From contig CP114491.1 of the NCBI GenBank assembly GCA_027186245.1, forward strand, positions 7,933,501-7,997,500: a stretch of 64,000 bases of DNA, read 5' to 3'. Below are positions 33,217 through 45,405 of the stretch, piece by piece. Position 1 is the stretch's first letter. Each line of letters starts with the position of its first letter. The notes below the pieces were generated by a model, which saw nothing but the letters and a program-made list of their open reading frames with translations, was not told the origin of the DNA and made no database searches. This DNA comes from Coriaria nepalensis. Taxonomy: Eukaryota; Streptophyta; Magnoliopsida; Cucurbitales; Coriariaceae. Both the position numbers and the translations under genes were made by a program.

Positions 33217-36185
33217 ATGGAGGCCGCCGACATGTCGACGCACCCGGCAAAACGAAAGCGTGAGGACGTTTTATCCAACGGCAGCGACAAGAAGATTGAC
33301 AACGATATCGATCTTTCTCTCCTCGAAGCCGTAGAGAAATCACAGAGCGCAGTCGAAGTTCTCGATCTACGGACCTTGAAGAAGCTCGTCCTCGCATTCG
33401 AACGGCGGTTGAGAGACAACATCTCCGCCCGGCTCAAGTATCCGGACCAACCGGACCGGTTCGCCGATTCAGAGATCGAGCTCCATGATGATATTCAGAA
33501 GCTCAAGATTCTCGCCGGTGGACCGGAGCTCTACCCCGACCTCGTAAATCTCAACGTTATTCCTTCGATTCTCAACCTCCTTACGCACGATAACACCGAC
33601 ATTTCCATAGACGTCGTTCAATTGCTTCAAGACCTTACTGACGAGGACGTTCTAGAAGATAATGACGAACCTGCTAGGGTTTTGGTTGAGGCCCTAATCG
33701 AGAATAACGTCCTTGAATTACTAATTCAGAATCTGCAACGATTGTCGGAATCTGATCCAGATGAAATGGCTGCTGTTTACAACACGCTAGCTACGATTGA
33801 AAATCTGATAGAAGTGAAGCCGGCAGTTGCTGAATTAGTCTGTGAGCGAACGAAGCTGCTTAAATGGCTGCTAGGGAAGATCAAGCTGAGGGAATTTGAT
33901 AGTAATAAGCAGTACGCATCAGAAATATTAGCAATACTGTTGCAGAATAGTACAGCAAATCAGAAGAGGCTAGGGCAGATGAACGGCGTGGATGTGGTTC
34001 TACAGGCCGTGGCAATGTACAAGTCTAAGGACCCTAAGAGTTCAGATGAGGCGGAGATGGTGGAGAATTTGTTTGACTGTTTGTGTTGCTTGTTGATGCC
34101 ATTGGAGAACAAAGAGAGGTTTGTGAAGGCTGAAGGAGTGGAGTTGATGATTATCATTATGAAGCAGAAGAAATCGGCTTATGGGTCGGCTATAAGGGCG
34201 CTTGATTTTGCCATGACCAAGTACCCACCTGCTTGTGAACGTTTTGTTGATGTTTTGGGGTTGAAGACGGCATTTGCTGCTTTTATGGGTAAGGTAATGT
34301 ATATTCTCCCGTTTGGTTTAGTTCCATGGTTTCTCTTAGTTTCACTGATTTTATAAGCTGTAGATTTCTGTTCAGCTATACAGCTTACATGTTATTTGGT
34401 GCAATGATTGATAAATAAATAAATAACTGATAGTTAGCAAATTTAGGTTGCGGTCCCTAGATGTATGAGTTTCCTACTTGAATTTATTAAGTGATGGTAT
34501 TGTTCGGTTTGGGATTTGACAGAGCAGATATGTAAAGTACTTTTGAGTTTTTCTTCCTATAGGATACATCAATTTTGAAAATATTAACACGCCCTCTTTT
34601 ATACTGTGTAGATTCCTGTGAATAAGAAGAACAAAAAAGAGCGTTACCAAGAGGAGTTAGAAGAGCGCCTTGTCTCACTAGTCGCATCCTTATTTGGTAA
34701 GCAGGCAAGTGAGGTTGTATGTATATTTACTTATACTATTATGTATACTAAGCTGGATGAATTTACAGATGTTTATTTGTAAATTGCCAGCAGATATTTC
34801 CAATCACTCTGGCCCCTCTATTGTACTTTAGCCTTTCATAAGCATGTATACTTTCATATGTATTTTTATTTTTACGGTGATGAGTTTCATCATTATTCTT
34901 TTTGCTTAAATATTTGCAGGTGGAATTTTAAGGGGCTCTAGGAGGGAGAGATTGTTAAGTAAGTTTGTCGAAAATGAATGTGAAAAGATAGACCGGCTTA
35001 TGGAACTCTATATAAGGTTGGTTGGATCAAATAAAGATAATTCATGCTATGGAACTACTAGAACATTATATAGTTTATTTCATTTTGTGTTTATAAATCA
35101 TAATTTAGTTTCATTAATGATATAGTTTCTTTTCCTCAGATATTCAGACAGGGTAAAAGCAGAGACTGAGCGACTAAACCATCCTGAATTTGATGATTTA
35201 GAGGTTTTTGATATCAGACTCAATTTTCTTAATATTTATACTATTTTTCTTAGTTAAAACTAAGGCATATTCCTTGCATACTTCAGATGGACGATGACGA
35301 GAAATACAATTGGAAGCTGGAGTCTGGACTTTACACTCTTCAGGTTAAGATCCATCTTGTTGGCTTCCTCTCACTCAATTTTGATTCTGTCACTTTTAAT
35401 GCCCTGTAAGAATTTATTTGAGTGATCTTCCTTCCTCCCGTTCAAATGGAGCAAGTAGTTAATATACAGAGTTCTTATGCTCAGCTTGGATAAATTTTTT
35501 AATTTTTTCATAATCTTTTCGCAAAAGATTTATCTTTTTCTTGACAACAATAATTTTCAGCTAGACACTTGGTGGTATAAATCTAACGCTAATCAGAGGA
35601 TGTTTGACCATTTTAAAGGGCGGCTTATTGGATAAACTAGTACAATAGAAATATATTTTCTTGTCTGCTGGTTATTCTAAAATCTCATATTCCTTTCGAA
35701 TCTGCTGTGTGCAGTTGCTGGCTGTGATTTTGGGTCATCTTTGGTGCTCGGCGTAAGTTCTTGCATTTAAGATCTGTTGTTAAATTTTTTATTAATTGAG
35801 TTGTATGTTTCACCATGAACTAGATCTATCACTTCCATTTTTCTGTAATCCGAATTTGATGTTTATTTGCAGGCACTCTCAAATGAGAGCAAGAATTGAG
35901 TTACTGCTCAAGCAGCAAAGACTTTCTTCGAAGGACATCAAGGATATTCTTCAGGTACATTTGTGTTTCCCGCCCGTTTCAAAAAATATTAGGCCTGAAT
36001 ATCGATCCCCCCATGTCAAAAATCTCGAGCACGAGAGCCGATAAGTTTAACTTGTGGTGGCCTGTAATTTATTTATATATTTTGGTGAACGATAGGAATA
36101 TCATGACAACATTGGTGATCTGGACGGGCCAGAAGAAAAGGAGAGAGCTCAGGCAAAGATTGAGAAGTTCATAACTGCACTTTGA
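33217..36185 (+). CDS. CTNNBL1: Beta-catenin-like protein 1 (CTNNBL1), spliceosome-associated ARM protein
   Basis: Eight coding exons (33217-34293, 34612-34696, 34920-35016, 35140-35203, 35287-35343, 35715-35752, 35873-35954, 36096-36185) join in phase to 529 residues. A basic nuclear localisation signal (PAKRKRE, residues 10-16) precedes an ARM/HEAT-like helical domain. Family blocks include LKKLVLAFERRLRDN, LAGGPELYPDLVNLNVIPSI, QLLQDLTDEDVLEDNDEPAR and NKKERYQEELEERLVSLVAS. The C-terminus carries YNWKLESGLYTLQLLAVILG and ends KIEKFITAL. In animals CTNNBL1 associates with the Prp19/CDC5L complex. A role in pre-mRNA splicing is inferred for plants. Confidence 0.95.
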
Positions 36186-36808
36186 TTTTGTAGAAAAATC
36201 TGAAAGTAACTTCTGTTTATCATCGTCGGTTCTGTTGGAACCGGGTTTCGTGTTCCAATCTGATCATGTAGAAATATAAAAGCATAAAATTGTTACTTTA
36301 TTATTTCAACTGCAGGGAATGTATCCCTAGTTCTTGATATTCCAGAAACGAAAGATTAAGAAATCAAAAAGAAGTTGGCTTTTTGTCTTTCGCTTTTCTA
36401 ATTCGCATATCTAGTCTATAGTAAAGGTGTAATTAAAAATTCAGGATGAAGTATTTGGATAACATTCCTAAAGTTTCTGAGTCGGATATTGTGTTCTTAG
36501 CGAGTTTTCAATTCTCCTCCATAAAAACCCAAACCAAAATACTCACTGTACCAAAAAAATAAAAAAATAAGAGAGGAGATCAAAGAACGGAATCAACATC
36601 TGCATCTGATCAAATATAGTACTAGATTTCCCGATTTATGTTTCATTTTTAAAGATCTGTGCCTACACAAGATTTCCAAAAAGAAAGAAACAAATCGTAG
36701 TCCAAACACGATGACGATTCGTCTCTAAACTCTGACGAGTCAAGTCGCCAAAAATTTCTATATCTATTCCATAATCAAAAAGGATTTTCCGTCTACCAAA
36801 GAAATTCA
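36186..36808. other. Convergent spacer between CTNNBL1-like and serine-rich genes
   Basis: Contains the probable 3' UTRs of the two converging genes. No other feature is seen. Confidence 0.5.
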
Positions 36809-37462
36809 CTACTGTTCATCGTCAGCTTTGGACATAATCGATAGCCGGCTCGGTCTCGGCTGGAAAGTGGCTCTGCGCCGTTGTTGGTGCGAAGAAGGCC
36901 TAATCAACGCCGCTAAGGCTCTCTTAACTAAGTCACCGCCTTCTACGCCTCCAATTCTCACAAGCGAGTTCGTCATCGCTGATCTCCGGAAATTCAATCT
37001 GCTACTGTTCGAGTGATACGCTGACGTCTGGTCACCATTATGCTGTTGACGAGAGCCGCCGCCATGAGGATTTCTCAAATTCTTGTGTAGAGAACATCGG
37101 AACGAGCCTGGATGCGTTGTAGGGGAACACATACACGTCTTCTTCTTGTTTGACGAAACAGCGGTGTTGCTCTGTTTCTTGACGGAAATCGAACGGCCAG
37201 GAGACGTTGGCCGGTTATTGATCAAGAATCTGAGAGACGGCGAAGAAGAAGAAGGCTGTGCGTTCATCATCACGCGCGTCGGAGAGGAAGAGCGCGTCAA
37301 GAAGGTAGACGATCGAGCGGCGAAGCTCGAACTCGATGATGCGAAGGCAGACGACGAAGATGAATGAGAATGACGAAAGTCCGCCGGAGAAGATGATCTA
37401 TTCCAAGTGTGAATCTCTAATCCTTTGGATTCGGTTCTCGACGAAGACGCCATTGTTGTCAT
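36809..37462 (-). CDS. Plant serine-rich protein of unknown function
   Basis: Single-exon frame of 217 residues. The ATG at 37462 is used, but a second ATG three codons on (37453, MASSSRTESKG) is equally plausible. Ser-rich stretches (residues about 28-75) are followed by the family signature MCSPTTHPGSFRCSLHKN near residue 110, then Arg-rich segments and LVRIGGVEGGDLVKRALAAL near residue 170. The plant serine-rich-like family shares the CxCxPTTHPGSFRCxxH signature, with Cys/His residues that might bind metal. No biochemical function is established. The protein is basic and mostly disordered. Confidence 0.85.
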   Translation of the reverse strand: MTTMASSSRTESKGLEIHTWNRSSSPADFRHSHSSSSSAFASSSSSFAARSSTFLTRSSSPTRVMMNAQPSSSSPSLRFLINNRPTSPGRSISVKKQSNTAVSSNKKKTCMCSPTTHPGSFRCSLHKNLRNPHGGGSRQQHNGDQTSAYHSNSSRLNFRRSAMTNSLVRIGGVEGGDLVKRALAALIRPSSHQQRRRATFQPRPSRLSIMSKADDEQ

Positions 37463-37469
37463 GTCAGTA

Positions 37470-39415
37470 CAAAACTAGCGTAGTTTTAGAGTGAGAAAAA
37501 GAGAGAGCTGTTAGTAGTTTAAAAGAGAGATGAAGAGTCAGCCGTTCACTCGTCAAAGCGAATGGGAGAATAGTCGAGAATCGTATAAATAGAGAAATAG
37601 AAGGGTGGGCGAGCTGTAATTTTGAGGTGGTTTGGAGGGTAATTATATATTGTTGTTCCATAAACACTTGACCAAAAGTCGAGCGGCCGTTGTTTGGGAA
37701 GAGAAACCTGAAAAGAGAAGTTTGTTAGGGTTTCCTTTTCTGATCCCACAATAAAACCTGTGGGCCGTAGCAACTTACTCTCACGCGCCTTTTCTTGTTG
37801 TATTGAACTCTTCTTTTTAATCTAATTTTATACAACATTAAATTAAATCTTATAAAAGATTCGTGCATTACATCATATGATATATAATACATAAATTTAA
37901 TTTTAAATATACAGTCAAGGTAAACGAAAATAATAATAAAAAGAAATTAAAATATTATTATTTATTATTTATCTAAAATAATTAATAAATATAATTACAT
38001 GAGATTATTAATCAAATTAATTTTCCTTTAAAAAACAAATTAAGAAATTTGTGAAACAGCAGCCGTGCATTACACGAATGGTTATGCACAATTTGGTTCC
38101 AGTTAAATATTTTATCTAATATTTATGATTATATTATAAATTAATCACTTTCTCTAAAATTTAGAATTTATATAAAAAAAAAATTAAATTAAATATATAA
38201 AAATTGGAGTAGAAGCCTAAAGAATCTGCCACGTATTATATAGTCTTACTTCTCAGTCTTCTTGCGGCGAGAAAGTACGGAACTGCCACTCTTACTGTTG
38301 TTTCAGTAAGGCAGAAACTCAGAAATCAGAACCGGAGTCCAGAGAATCAACAGTTACTGGTGAGTGAAGATGTAATGTCGTATCTACCCTTCCTTTGAAA
38401 TATAGTATCGTAATCCTATTTTAAGGGTTTTTTGGTCTTCTTACTGGATAGATAAATCAGGAGTGATATCGATATAGGGGCAGAGTGACTCGCGTTATCC
38501 CCTCCCAGAACAAAACACGTGGGACCGCTCGCGTTATCCCCTCCCAGAACAAAACACGTGGGACCGCAGTTGCAAACATTTGCCACGTAACAACTATTTA
38601 AAATATTTTATTTAATTATTTATTGAATCAAATGAAAATAATACAAATAATTATAATAAAATATTTTATTTAATTGTTCTTTCTTTCCTCTTTTATATAT
38701 ATATATATATATATATTTCTAATAAATTAAAAGTTTTTATAGGTTGTTTTAATTTATTTTAATAATGATTTTAAAGTAGGAAAATTAAAGATTATATAAT
38801 ATATAATTTACGTATAATTTTTTTAGAATATTTAAATAAGTGTTATATAATAATTTATGTTTATTTTTAAGAATTTGAATATTTGCCCTTACTTTAACAA
38901 TCATTTTGTTATACTGATTTTCTTTCAATTTTTTTTTTCTTTTTACTTTTGCTATAATAAGAATTTTAAAAGATAAATAAATAAAAAAGAAGAAAAAGAA
39001 AAAAAAACAAATAGAAAAAAAACATATACATCTCCAAACCATCAACCTATTTTTCACTCTCTCTCCTCAAATTTCATCATCCACACTCTCAATCTCTCTC
39101 CTTTTGTTCTTTAAACCTAAAATACCAAACTAAAATCTTCGCATCTTCTATCATTTCTCATTCTCATTCTCTCTCTTGGCAAACATTAATGGAGGATGCC
39201 GAAGCTTAGTCTGGAGAATATATAAATCATATGGTATATTTCATTACTTTAAAAAGAAACATCCAAAAAATTTGAAATTCTTATAGATTTGAATAAAAAT
39301 TAAGGACTACATCCAAAATAAACATTAAAAAAAACCATAACTAAGATCTCATAAACATAAAAGACATCCAAATAAATAAATAAGCATAATAGATATTTAA
39401 ATAAATATAATATAA
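37470..39415. other. Intergenic spacer with duplicated G-box segment and microsatellite
   Basis: Contains the promoter of the serine-rich gene, a possible unassigned promoter/leader around 38235-38360, the perfect 39-bp duplication at 38489-38566, and a (TA)n tract at about 38695-38716. The rest is AT-rich. No coding region was recognised. Confidence 0.5.
38489..38566. repeat. Perfect 39-bp tandem duplication with two G-boxes
   Basis: Units 38489-38527 and 38528-38566 are identical over 39 bases (start CTCGCGTTATCCCCTCCCAG). Each contains ACACGTGGGACCG, a CACGTG G-box in ABRE context. Identity of both copies points to a recent duplication. Confidence 0.92.
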
Positions 39416-39419
39416 GATC

Positions 39420-41030
39420 ATGAAGTGTTTTCACTAGGTGCTACTGGAATTGGATACGGTAGAAGTCTTCCTATTATGTTCAAGAACTCCACAATTGTCA
39501 TATTTTTTTTTCTTATCTGTGTTTGTTCACCGGTTGAAAGTATACATTTATTTTTTTGGTTTTCCACCATGTTTACGCATGATGGGTGATAAAACCACCA
39601 TGGACCTGATCCTTTCTGGAATATTAAACTCGCCAAACGATGGTATGAAATAAATTGATTTTGCGTATACGGCTCTCCAATATTGAGTGGGATAGAATGG
39701 ATTACATAATGAGTAGACAATCACACTTGTAGACTTCGCAATTGCTATGACATATACTCACGAAATTATATCAAAGTCAAATACATTATATGTGCAACTC
39801 TTTACATGTATGTTGATGACAACTCTACTATCATCCTATGTCTCTTCAAACATATCATCATCCACACTATTAACCTTCATTGTTTGATATTCTTCATGTC
39901 TTTTTTCAAGAAATTTCACTATCTTAGGAGTGTATTGCTCGGTATGTTGATTCTCTTCATTTATTCTAGTGTTGAATTAAGTCGTCATCATTTTCCTAAT
40001 ATTTTTGAGTTGGGCCACAATCAAATATTCACGCGCTTCCTTCAAAACAGCATTATATAATTTAGAATTATTATATTATTCACGCGCTTCCTTCAAAACA
40101 GCATTATAGAATTTAGAATTTAGAATTCACGCGCTTCCTTCAAAACAACATTATAGAATTTAGAATTATTATTTGTCATGATATTATATCTAAGGCCCTA
40201 AAAATGAGCTATTGGCTAATGTTCAATCCAATATCCTATATGTACGATGCCACACCAGGATGCATTGTCCTGATATCAAACAAGTATTTATTGAAATCTT
40301 ATATCAAATATGTTTTGATTGTCGCCTTAAATAGAGAGATCATTCCATCACTCTTGAATTTCGACTTGATATTTTACATGATATGCCAAATATATGCACC
40401 ATGTTGTGAATTTGGATAAATATTTTGTACAATATTTATAATACTATGTGCTCAATCTGAAATAAATACCAAATTTATGATATCATGTATTATTTCTCTA
40501 TGTTTAGTCAAAACCCAAATTCATGATGTCTCGTTCTCTGAATAGACTATAGCCCAAGCTAACCGATATAATTACTTGCTATCATCTTATGCGGTCACGC
40601 TAAAAAATGTCTCCTATATTTTCCCTTCAAAAATGTCTCATTGATATATATAACTTTTAGCATAAGATGTAACTTCTTAATGGATGTCATAAAAGACATG
40701 AAAAAATAAAAAAAATCTTGCTTCTCCATTTGTTTAAATTGCATTTACATTATCAAGATTACATCTCTTCATCACGGTAGAGTAAAATGGCAACATTACA
40801 TAGCTATTTTCGACCGTTCTCCGAGCAAGATCACGTTTAATAGACATTACTTTTCATACTTTCCAATAAATAATATTTATCTTCATATAAGATTAAATAT
40901 TTAATCATATTTAGTATAGGACTCTTGTTGCTAAAAATTGTTATCATATGCCCAATCATATAATTATCTAGTTTGACCATCTTACCTTTTCTATTTTTTA
41001 AGACCCTTATTTTGGAAATCAAGTAGTTTT
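39420..41030 (-). mobile_element. MULE (Mutator-like) transposase relic
   Basis: The minus strand, in several frames, retains the order of a plant MULE transposase. ENSYVMLPFYSTVMKRCNLD (about 40800) comes first. YINETFLKGKYRRHF (DGTFLKGKY block with Asp to Asn/Glu changes, about 40640) is next. SEND-like and IYPNSQHGAYIWHIM (about 40410) follow, then YNIMTNNNSKFYNVVLKEAR (about 40150-40195). ILSTGEQTQIRKK near 39510 corresponds to the GRPKKKR...GE tail before the zinc knuckle. Stops are abundant, so it is inactive. Terminal inverted repeats were not identified. Confidence 0.8.
40028..40170. repeat. Three tandem copies of a 47-52-base unit in the MULE relic
   Basis: Units start at about 40028, 40080 and 40127. 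Each begins TTCACGCGCTTCCTTCAAAA and continues ACA(G/A)CATTATA(T/G)AATTTAGAATT. They lie within the segment corresponding to the transposase LKEARE region. Confidence 0.88.
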
Positions 41031-41130
41031 CCCGATCAAAACGGAGACTAATAAAGTGTCCGAATGAAACAATAAGCCACCTACTAATTTCTTCTCTTCC
41101 TAACTAAACCTTCATGCGGGCAAAAAGATT

Positions 41131-41346
41131 GGACATCTTATACAAAGAACAAAATGCTTGTGAAGCCATCACCTAAAGAAGCTAAAAGGCAGCCAAAAGA
41201 GTAAACAAACGCCATGAATCAAACAAATTCTTGAAAAATCTCCCAACCTGGACTAAGAACCCGACTTTCGGCAGCCTTATGGACTTGCTCATGCCATTTC
41301 ACATCTTAGCAACCTCTTCATCACTCTTCAAATGGTTCAAAATCAT
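41131..41346 (-). pseudogene. Truncated duplicate of the DUF247 gene 3' end
   Basis: Closely matches the last part of the neighbouring DUF247 gene (about 42460-42715). Shared blocks include AAAGGCAGCCAAAAGAGTAA, CAGCCTTATGGACTTGCTCA and CATCACTCTTCAAATGG. An internal piece of about 50 bases corresponding to the LYYNGKWRVKVG-coding region is missing. It encodes only the C-terminal transmembrane region and is broken. It has the same orientation as the full gene and directly borders the MULE relic. Confidence 0.9.
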
Positions 41347-42444
41347 TTACGTTATTGAACTTTTACTGTTTTTTTTTTTCAGTTTTGTCTCTAAATTTTT
41401 TAACGGTTTCAGTTTCCAATTAAAGACTCCTCTACCATATGGTTACAGTTTTAACTGGATTCTTTCTCTTTCTAGGCCCATAGCATTTCTGAGAGGACAC
41501 TAATCATTTAATAGTATGTTTAAATGGGATCCGATTTCTCTCAAAATACACTGAGAATGTAAGTGCACTCGACGGACACGATCAATGTTTATGTGCTAGA
41601 GCGCTTATGATTCATTCATGGTTAAACTTCAGATTATTAAGTTAGCTGTAGATTATGAATTAGTTTTAACATAGTTTCAATTGAGCCTCCTTTGTAGAAT
41701 AAAGAACATCATCATCACGGTTATATACTTATACCATCATGTAGAGCATCTCATTCCAAATCAATATTTATAAGCAAAATGTGAACTAAATCGACGAGTT
41801 AAGATAGCTTTGGCAACAATATGTATACATCGCAACTTGCAATTATCCGTATTTGTCTGTATCCAACAGTTTGGATCAGATATGGTCGAAGAAAATGTTA
41901 CTTGTTCTAAACTGGTCGAACAAAACCGGCACTTATCTCAATCTGCCAATTAACCGACCGATTGCGGATATTCAGTTATCGGATGATCAATTTTTTCTTT
42001 AAATTAATCTGTCGTAATCTCAACCAAAGAAGAAAGAGCATACTACTTTTCTAATGCAAGTCTCGTGATGATTGACTTTTTCTTTTTATTTTTAGTCAAA
42101 AAATGAAAATCTAGCTTTTATAAATTCTGTTTGAAAATAAGCATTTCAACATACCATGTTGATGTTTTATTTTGAAGGGAGCCATGTTTTCCTCCTAGGC
42201 ACAAAAAAAAAAAAATATTCATATATATATATATATATATTCTAAAAATTTGTATAATCATACTCCATTAATATTCTAATTTCCATTTTGTTTGCCCACA
42301 ATCTGGTTTGAGCACCTTGATTTACGCTCCAAATCAAATTGTTCGAACAGACATAATTAAACCATCAGAAGAAAATATGTAATATTTTGTCATATTGCAC
42401 CTAGTAAAACTTAAGCGCTACCTAGTAATATCTAGTCCTCTTAA
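41347..42444. other. Intergenic spacer
   Basis: AT-rich sequence with a (TA)n tract at about 42222-42240. The left 150 bases contain a short open frame with no recognisable domain. No gene is seen. Confidence 0.5.
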
Positions 42445-44061
42445 CTAATGACTGGACCTATACAAAGTAAGAAATGCCTGTAAACCCATCACGTAAAGAA
42501 GCAAAAAGGCAGCCAAAAGAGTAAGCAAACCCCATGAATCGAACAAATTCTTCTTGACAAATCTCCCAACCTTGACCCTCCATTTCCCATTGTAATACAA
42601 ATTCACATCTTCAATCACTGTATCTAAAAACCCGACTTTCGTCAGCCTTATGGACTTGCTCATGCCATTCCACATCTTGGTAACCTCCTCATCACTCTTC
42701 AAATGGTTCAAAATTATCCCTCTTTCCCTAAGCAGTTTCACGTCCTCCTCCGTATCTATAATCCCGTTCATTAACTCCGTGTAACGGGTTAAAATCAATG
42801 GCCCGGATGCATTTGACGATTCATATGCAACCAAGTTCCTTAACACTATTTCCGTGTTCTCGTCTAAACTGATCACAGGTAGGTCGAATTTAGCTTCCTT
42901 AGGGTCGAACTTGGTCGCTATAATACCGCCGTTAGATGGTAAAAAGGTAATTCCGGATTGGTCAAGTTCGGTTACAGAAGGGATGGTTATTTCTTCAACT
43001 AATGGTGGTCTGTTAAATAAACTGCAGTTTTCTTCCTGTCTGGTTTCCGAGAAAACTAAATTTACAACCGGTTGCTTCAGTATTACAAATGCAGGAAAGT
43101 TGGAGAGAATCGTTAACGGCAATGTGAATATGAACTTAACGGGTCTAGAAACTATAGCTTTTTTTATATAACTTATTGGCCCTGTGCTCAATTTCTTTAG
43201 CAGGTCTTGAACTTCACTGAGATATTTTCTCGAACAGGTTGTGTGCACTTGAGATTCATCCATTTCTCGTGCAGTTTCCGCTCGATCCTCGACTTCGATC
43301 CATTTCGGGGTGATCATATTGTATAGAAAATCTAACATGTGGGTACATTCTGAGACTTTAAAATTTGGCAAATCCGACATGGTTTTTTTGAAAGGTGAAA
43401 ACTCTTTGCATAATCCCATTAACATAGAAACCAACATGTCGTCAGGCGATGATTCAAGATAGGAGAGCCGAAATTCCAACGCTTTTCTCAGTACAAATAA
43501 TGGGATTTGATTCTCAAGCATCATGATATCTTTCAAGATCGCATAATGAGCTGATTTTCTTCTCCCGTAATTGAACAAATGTGACATTTTTGAAGAAACC
43601 CGAGTGAGATTTCCTTTGCTTTGATTGACGGAATAAACTTGGAGAAATTCAAGCAAGAAGGAGGCATCTATCGCCATTTTCCAAGCTAAAGTTTCGCCGC
43701 TAAAATCCAAATCCTTGTGATAACAAGCTCTGATTCGTCGCTCTAGAGTGAGTAATTGTTCGACGAGGTGCTGGAATTGAGCTACGGTTTGGTGTCGTCT
43801 TTGAGCTCTTCTTGCGGCGGAAATTTTGTATCTTTCCATTTCGTAGAGCTCTGGACGACAGTAATGATAGGGTCCGATTGCAACTTCTTGTGGAGTATAG
43901 GAATCTGGATTGGACGCCATTAGAGATTTAGGAACGTTGAAAATGCTTACGGGAGGAAATTCTGTGTCGTCGTATTCTTCATTATCTTCGTCGAAAGTCT
44001 GTCGAATTTGAATGATCCACTTTTGTTCATCGAAGGTGGAGATATTGGACGAAGACGACAT
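42445..44061 (-). CDS. DUF247 (UPF0481) membrane protein
   Basis: Single-exon gene of 538 residues, typical of the plant DUF247 family (PF03140). Family signatures are IFNVPKSLMASNPDSYTPQE, VAIGPYHYCRPELYEMERYK, MAIDASFLLEFLQVY, ILKDIMMLENQIPLFVLRKA and the late block RNLVAYESS. The C-terminus has one strong hydrophobic segment (about residues 507-532) that probably anchors it in a membrane. Biochemical function is unknown. Some grass DUF247 genes act in self-incompatibility, but nothing links this copy to that. A truncated duplicate of its 3' end lies about 1.1 kb downstream. Confidence 0.93.
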   Translation of the reverse strand: MSSSSNISTFDEQKWIIQIRQTFDEDNEEYDDTEFPPVSIFNVPKSLMASNPDSYTPQEVAIGPYHYCRPELYEMERYKISAARRAQRRHQTVAQFQHLVEQLLTLERRIRACYHKDLDFSGETLAWKMAIDASFLLEFLQVYSVNQSKGNLTRVSSKMSHLFNYGRRKSAHYAILKDIMMLENQIPLFVLRKALEFRLSYLESSPDDMLVSMLMGLCKEFSPFKKTMSDLPNFKVSECTHMLDFLYNMITPKWIEVEDRAETAREMDESQVHTTCSRKYLSEVQDLLKKLSTGPISYIKKAIVSRPVKFIFTLPLTILSNFPAFVILKQPVVNLVFSETRQEENCSLFNRPPLVEEITIPSVTELDQSGITFLPSNGGIIATKFDPKEAKFDLPVISLDENTEIVLRNLVAYESSNASGPLILTRYTELMNGIIDTEEDVKLLRERGIILNHLKSDEEVTKMWNGMSKSIRLTKVGFLDTVIEDVNLYYNGKWRVKVGRFVKKNLFDSWGLLTLLAAFLLLYVMGLQAFLTLYRSSH

Positions 44062-45405
44062 GTCGAATTGTCAGACGAGGCACGATTTTCTACCGTCGTC
44101 TTTGCACATTCCTAAGGCTTTAAACTAATCCATTTATTAATGTTTTAATTTAATCGGGAGTTTTTGTTCACTAATAAATGTGGACTAATGCGTTTTATCA
44201 TGCTTAATTAGTTACGTTCTTAAATATTATAAATTTTTAATAATATTACATTTTCATAAATAATGACGTAACATCATTTAATATTTATTTATTCTTAAAT
44301 TACTTAATAATATCTTTATTTTTTGATACAAAGGTCATGGTTTAGTATTTATTGATTGGATCAATAAAGTAATTAAGATCATTTTCTAAAATGTGACACA
44401 TTAAATGCTTATTTCACCAATGTAATATTAAGTTACAAGTTTTTTCTAAACATCAAAAATCTTGGAGACTCTTACACACACGTGTCCGACACATCGGAAA
44501 CGTGCACACACAATTTGCATAGAGAGCAAGCCAACAAATCCAATCAGATTAAGAGCATACGACGCCACTTAGAGTTGGCAATACACAGTGGTCAATCAGA
44601 CGATTCTGCATCGCGTTCATGGCACGTGTGCCTGTCCCGCTCAAACTTTCCTCATGATGATGCAGGCGATTGTTTAGTACAAAATATTTGTATAATATCC
44701 CAAAGCTTATTAAGCTAAGGCTTAGAGAAAGGGAAGCAGCAGGTCAGTCAGTCAAACAATCTATTCGTTTTGACAGCATGATGACGTAATGCATATAACA
44801 TATATAATCCAACGGCTAGGGGGAAGCTTGTGTAAACAACTCCATCGAGATCATCTCACCCCTTAAAAACCTCCCATCATATCATAAATTTATTTGATTG
44901 CCCATCATTTCCCGTCTCTGTGACATCAAATAAGACGATAATATTATTTTTATAATTTTAATTTCTTACGAAAATAAATAATTTATATATATTCATAGCA
45001 ATAAAAATAATAAAAATATAAAATTTTCTAAATACAAAATTATCTCACGTATAAAAAGGATGTGGGTCCTACGACATTTCTACTAGTTTTCTTTTGAGTA
45101 ATTGAATTTTATTACAGAGAAGTAGGGGCAATATCGTCAATGGAAGGTATATACTTCCTGGCAACCTGGTAACGAAAGACAAGTATATTAAATGTGGCGA
45201 TTACAGTCTCGTCAACATTGACATGAAAATCTCCGATCTTTTCCTTCTGCCATTTTATTTATTTATTTATTTATTTTAATTTTACAAAATAATATATATA
45301 TTTCTTTATTCGCTGAACTAATCAAATATATATATATATATGTATGAATTTTCATACACATTCTCTCCCTGTCTTCTTCACTCTGTTCTTCCCCATACGA
45401 TCACT
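44062..45405. promoter_or_regulatory. Divergent intergenic region with G-boxes upstream of the ERF gene
   Basis: The DUF247 gene and the ERF gene diverge from this region. CACGTG cores occur at 44479-44484 and 44623-44628, and a TGACGTAA element near 44783. An (ATTT)n run lies at about 45255-45278. A (TA)n stretch at about 45327-45341 could act as the ERF TATA region. This would place the start of transcription after the ATG at 45340 and favour the ATG at 45406. Confidence 0.45.

Noticed and set aside
45340..45405. Upstream in-frame start of the ERF gene
   Set aside because: It overlaps the end of the (TA)n region likely to hold the TATA box, and the extra 22 residues look like untranslated CT-rich leader.
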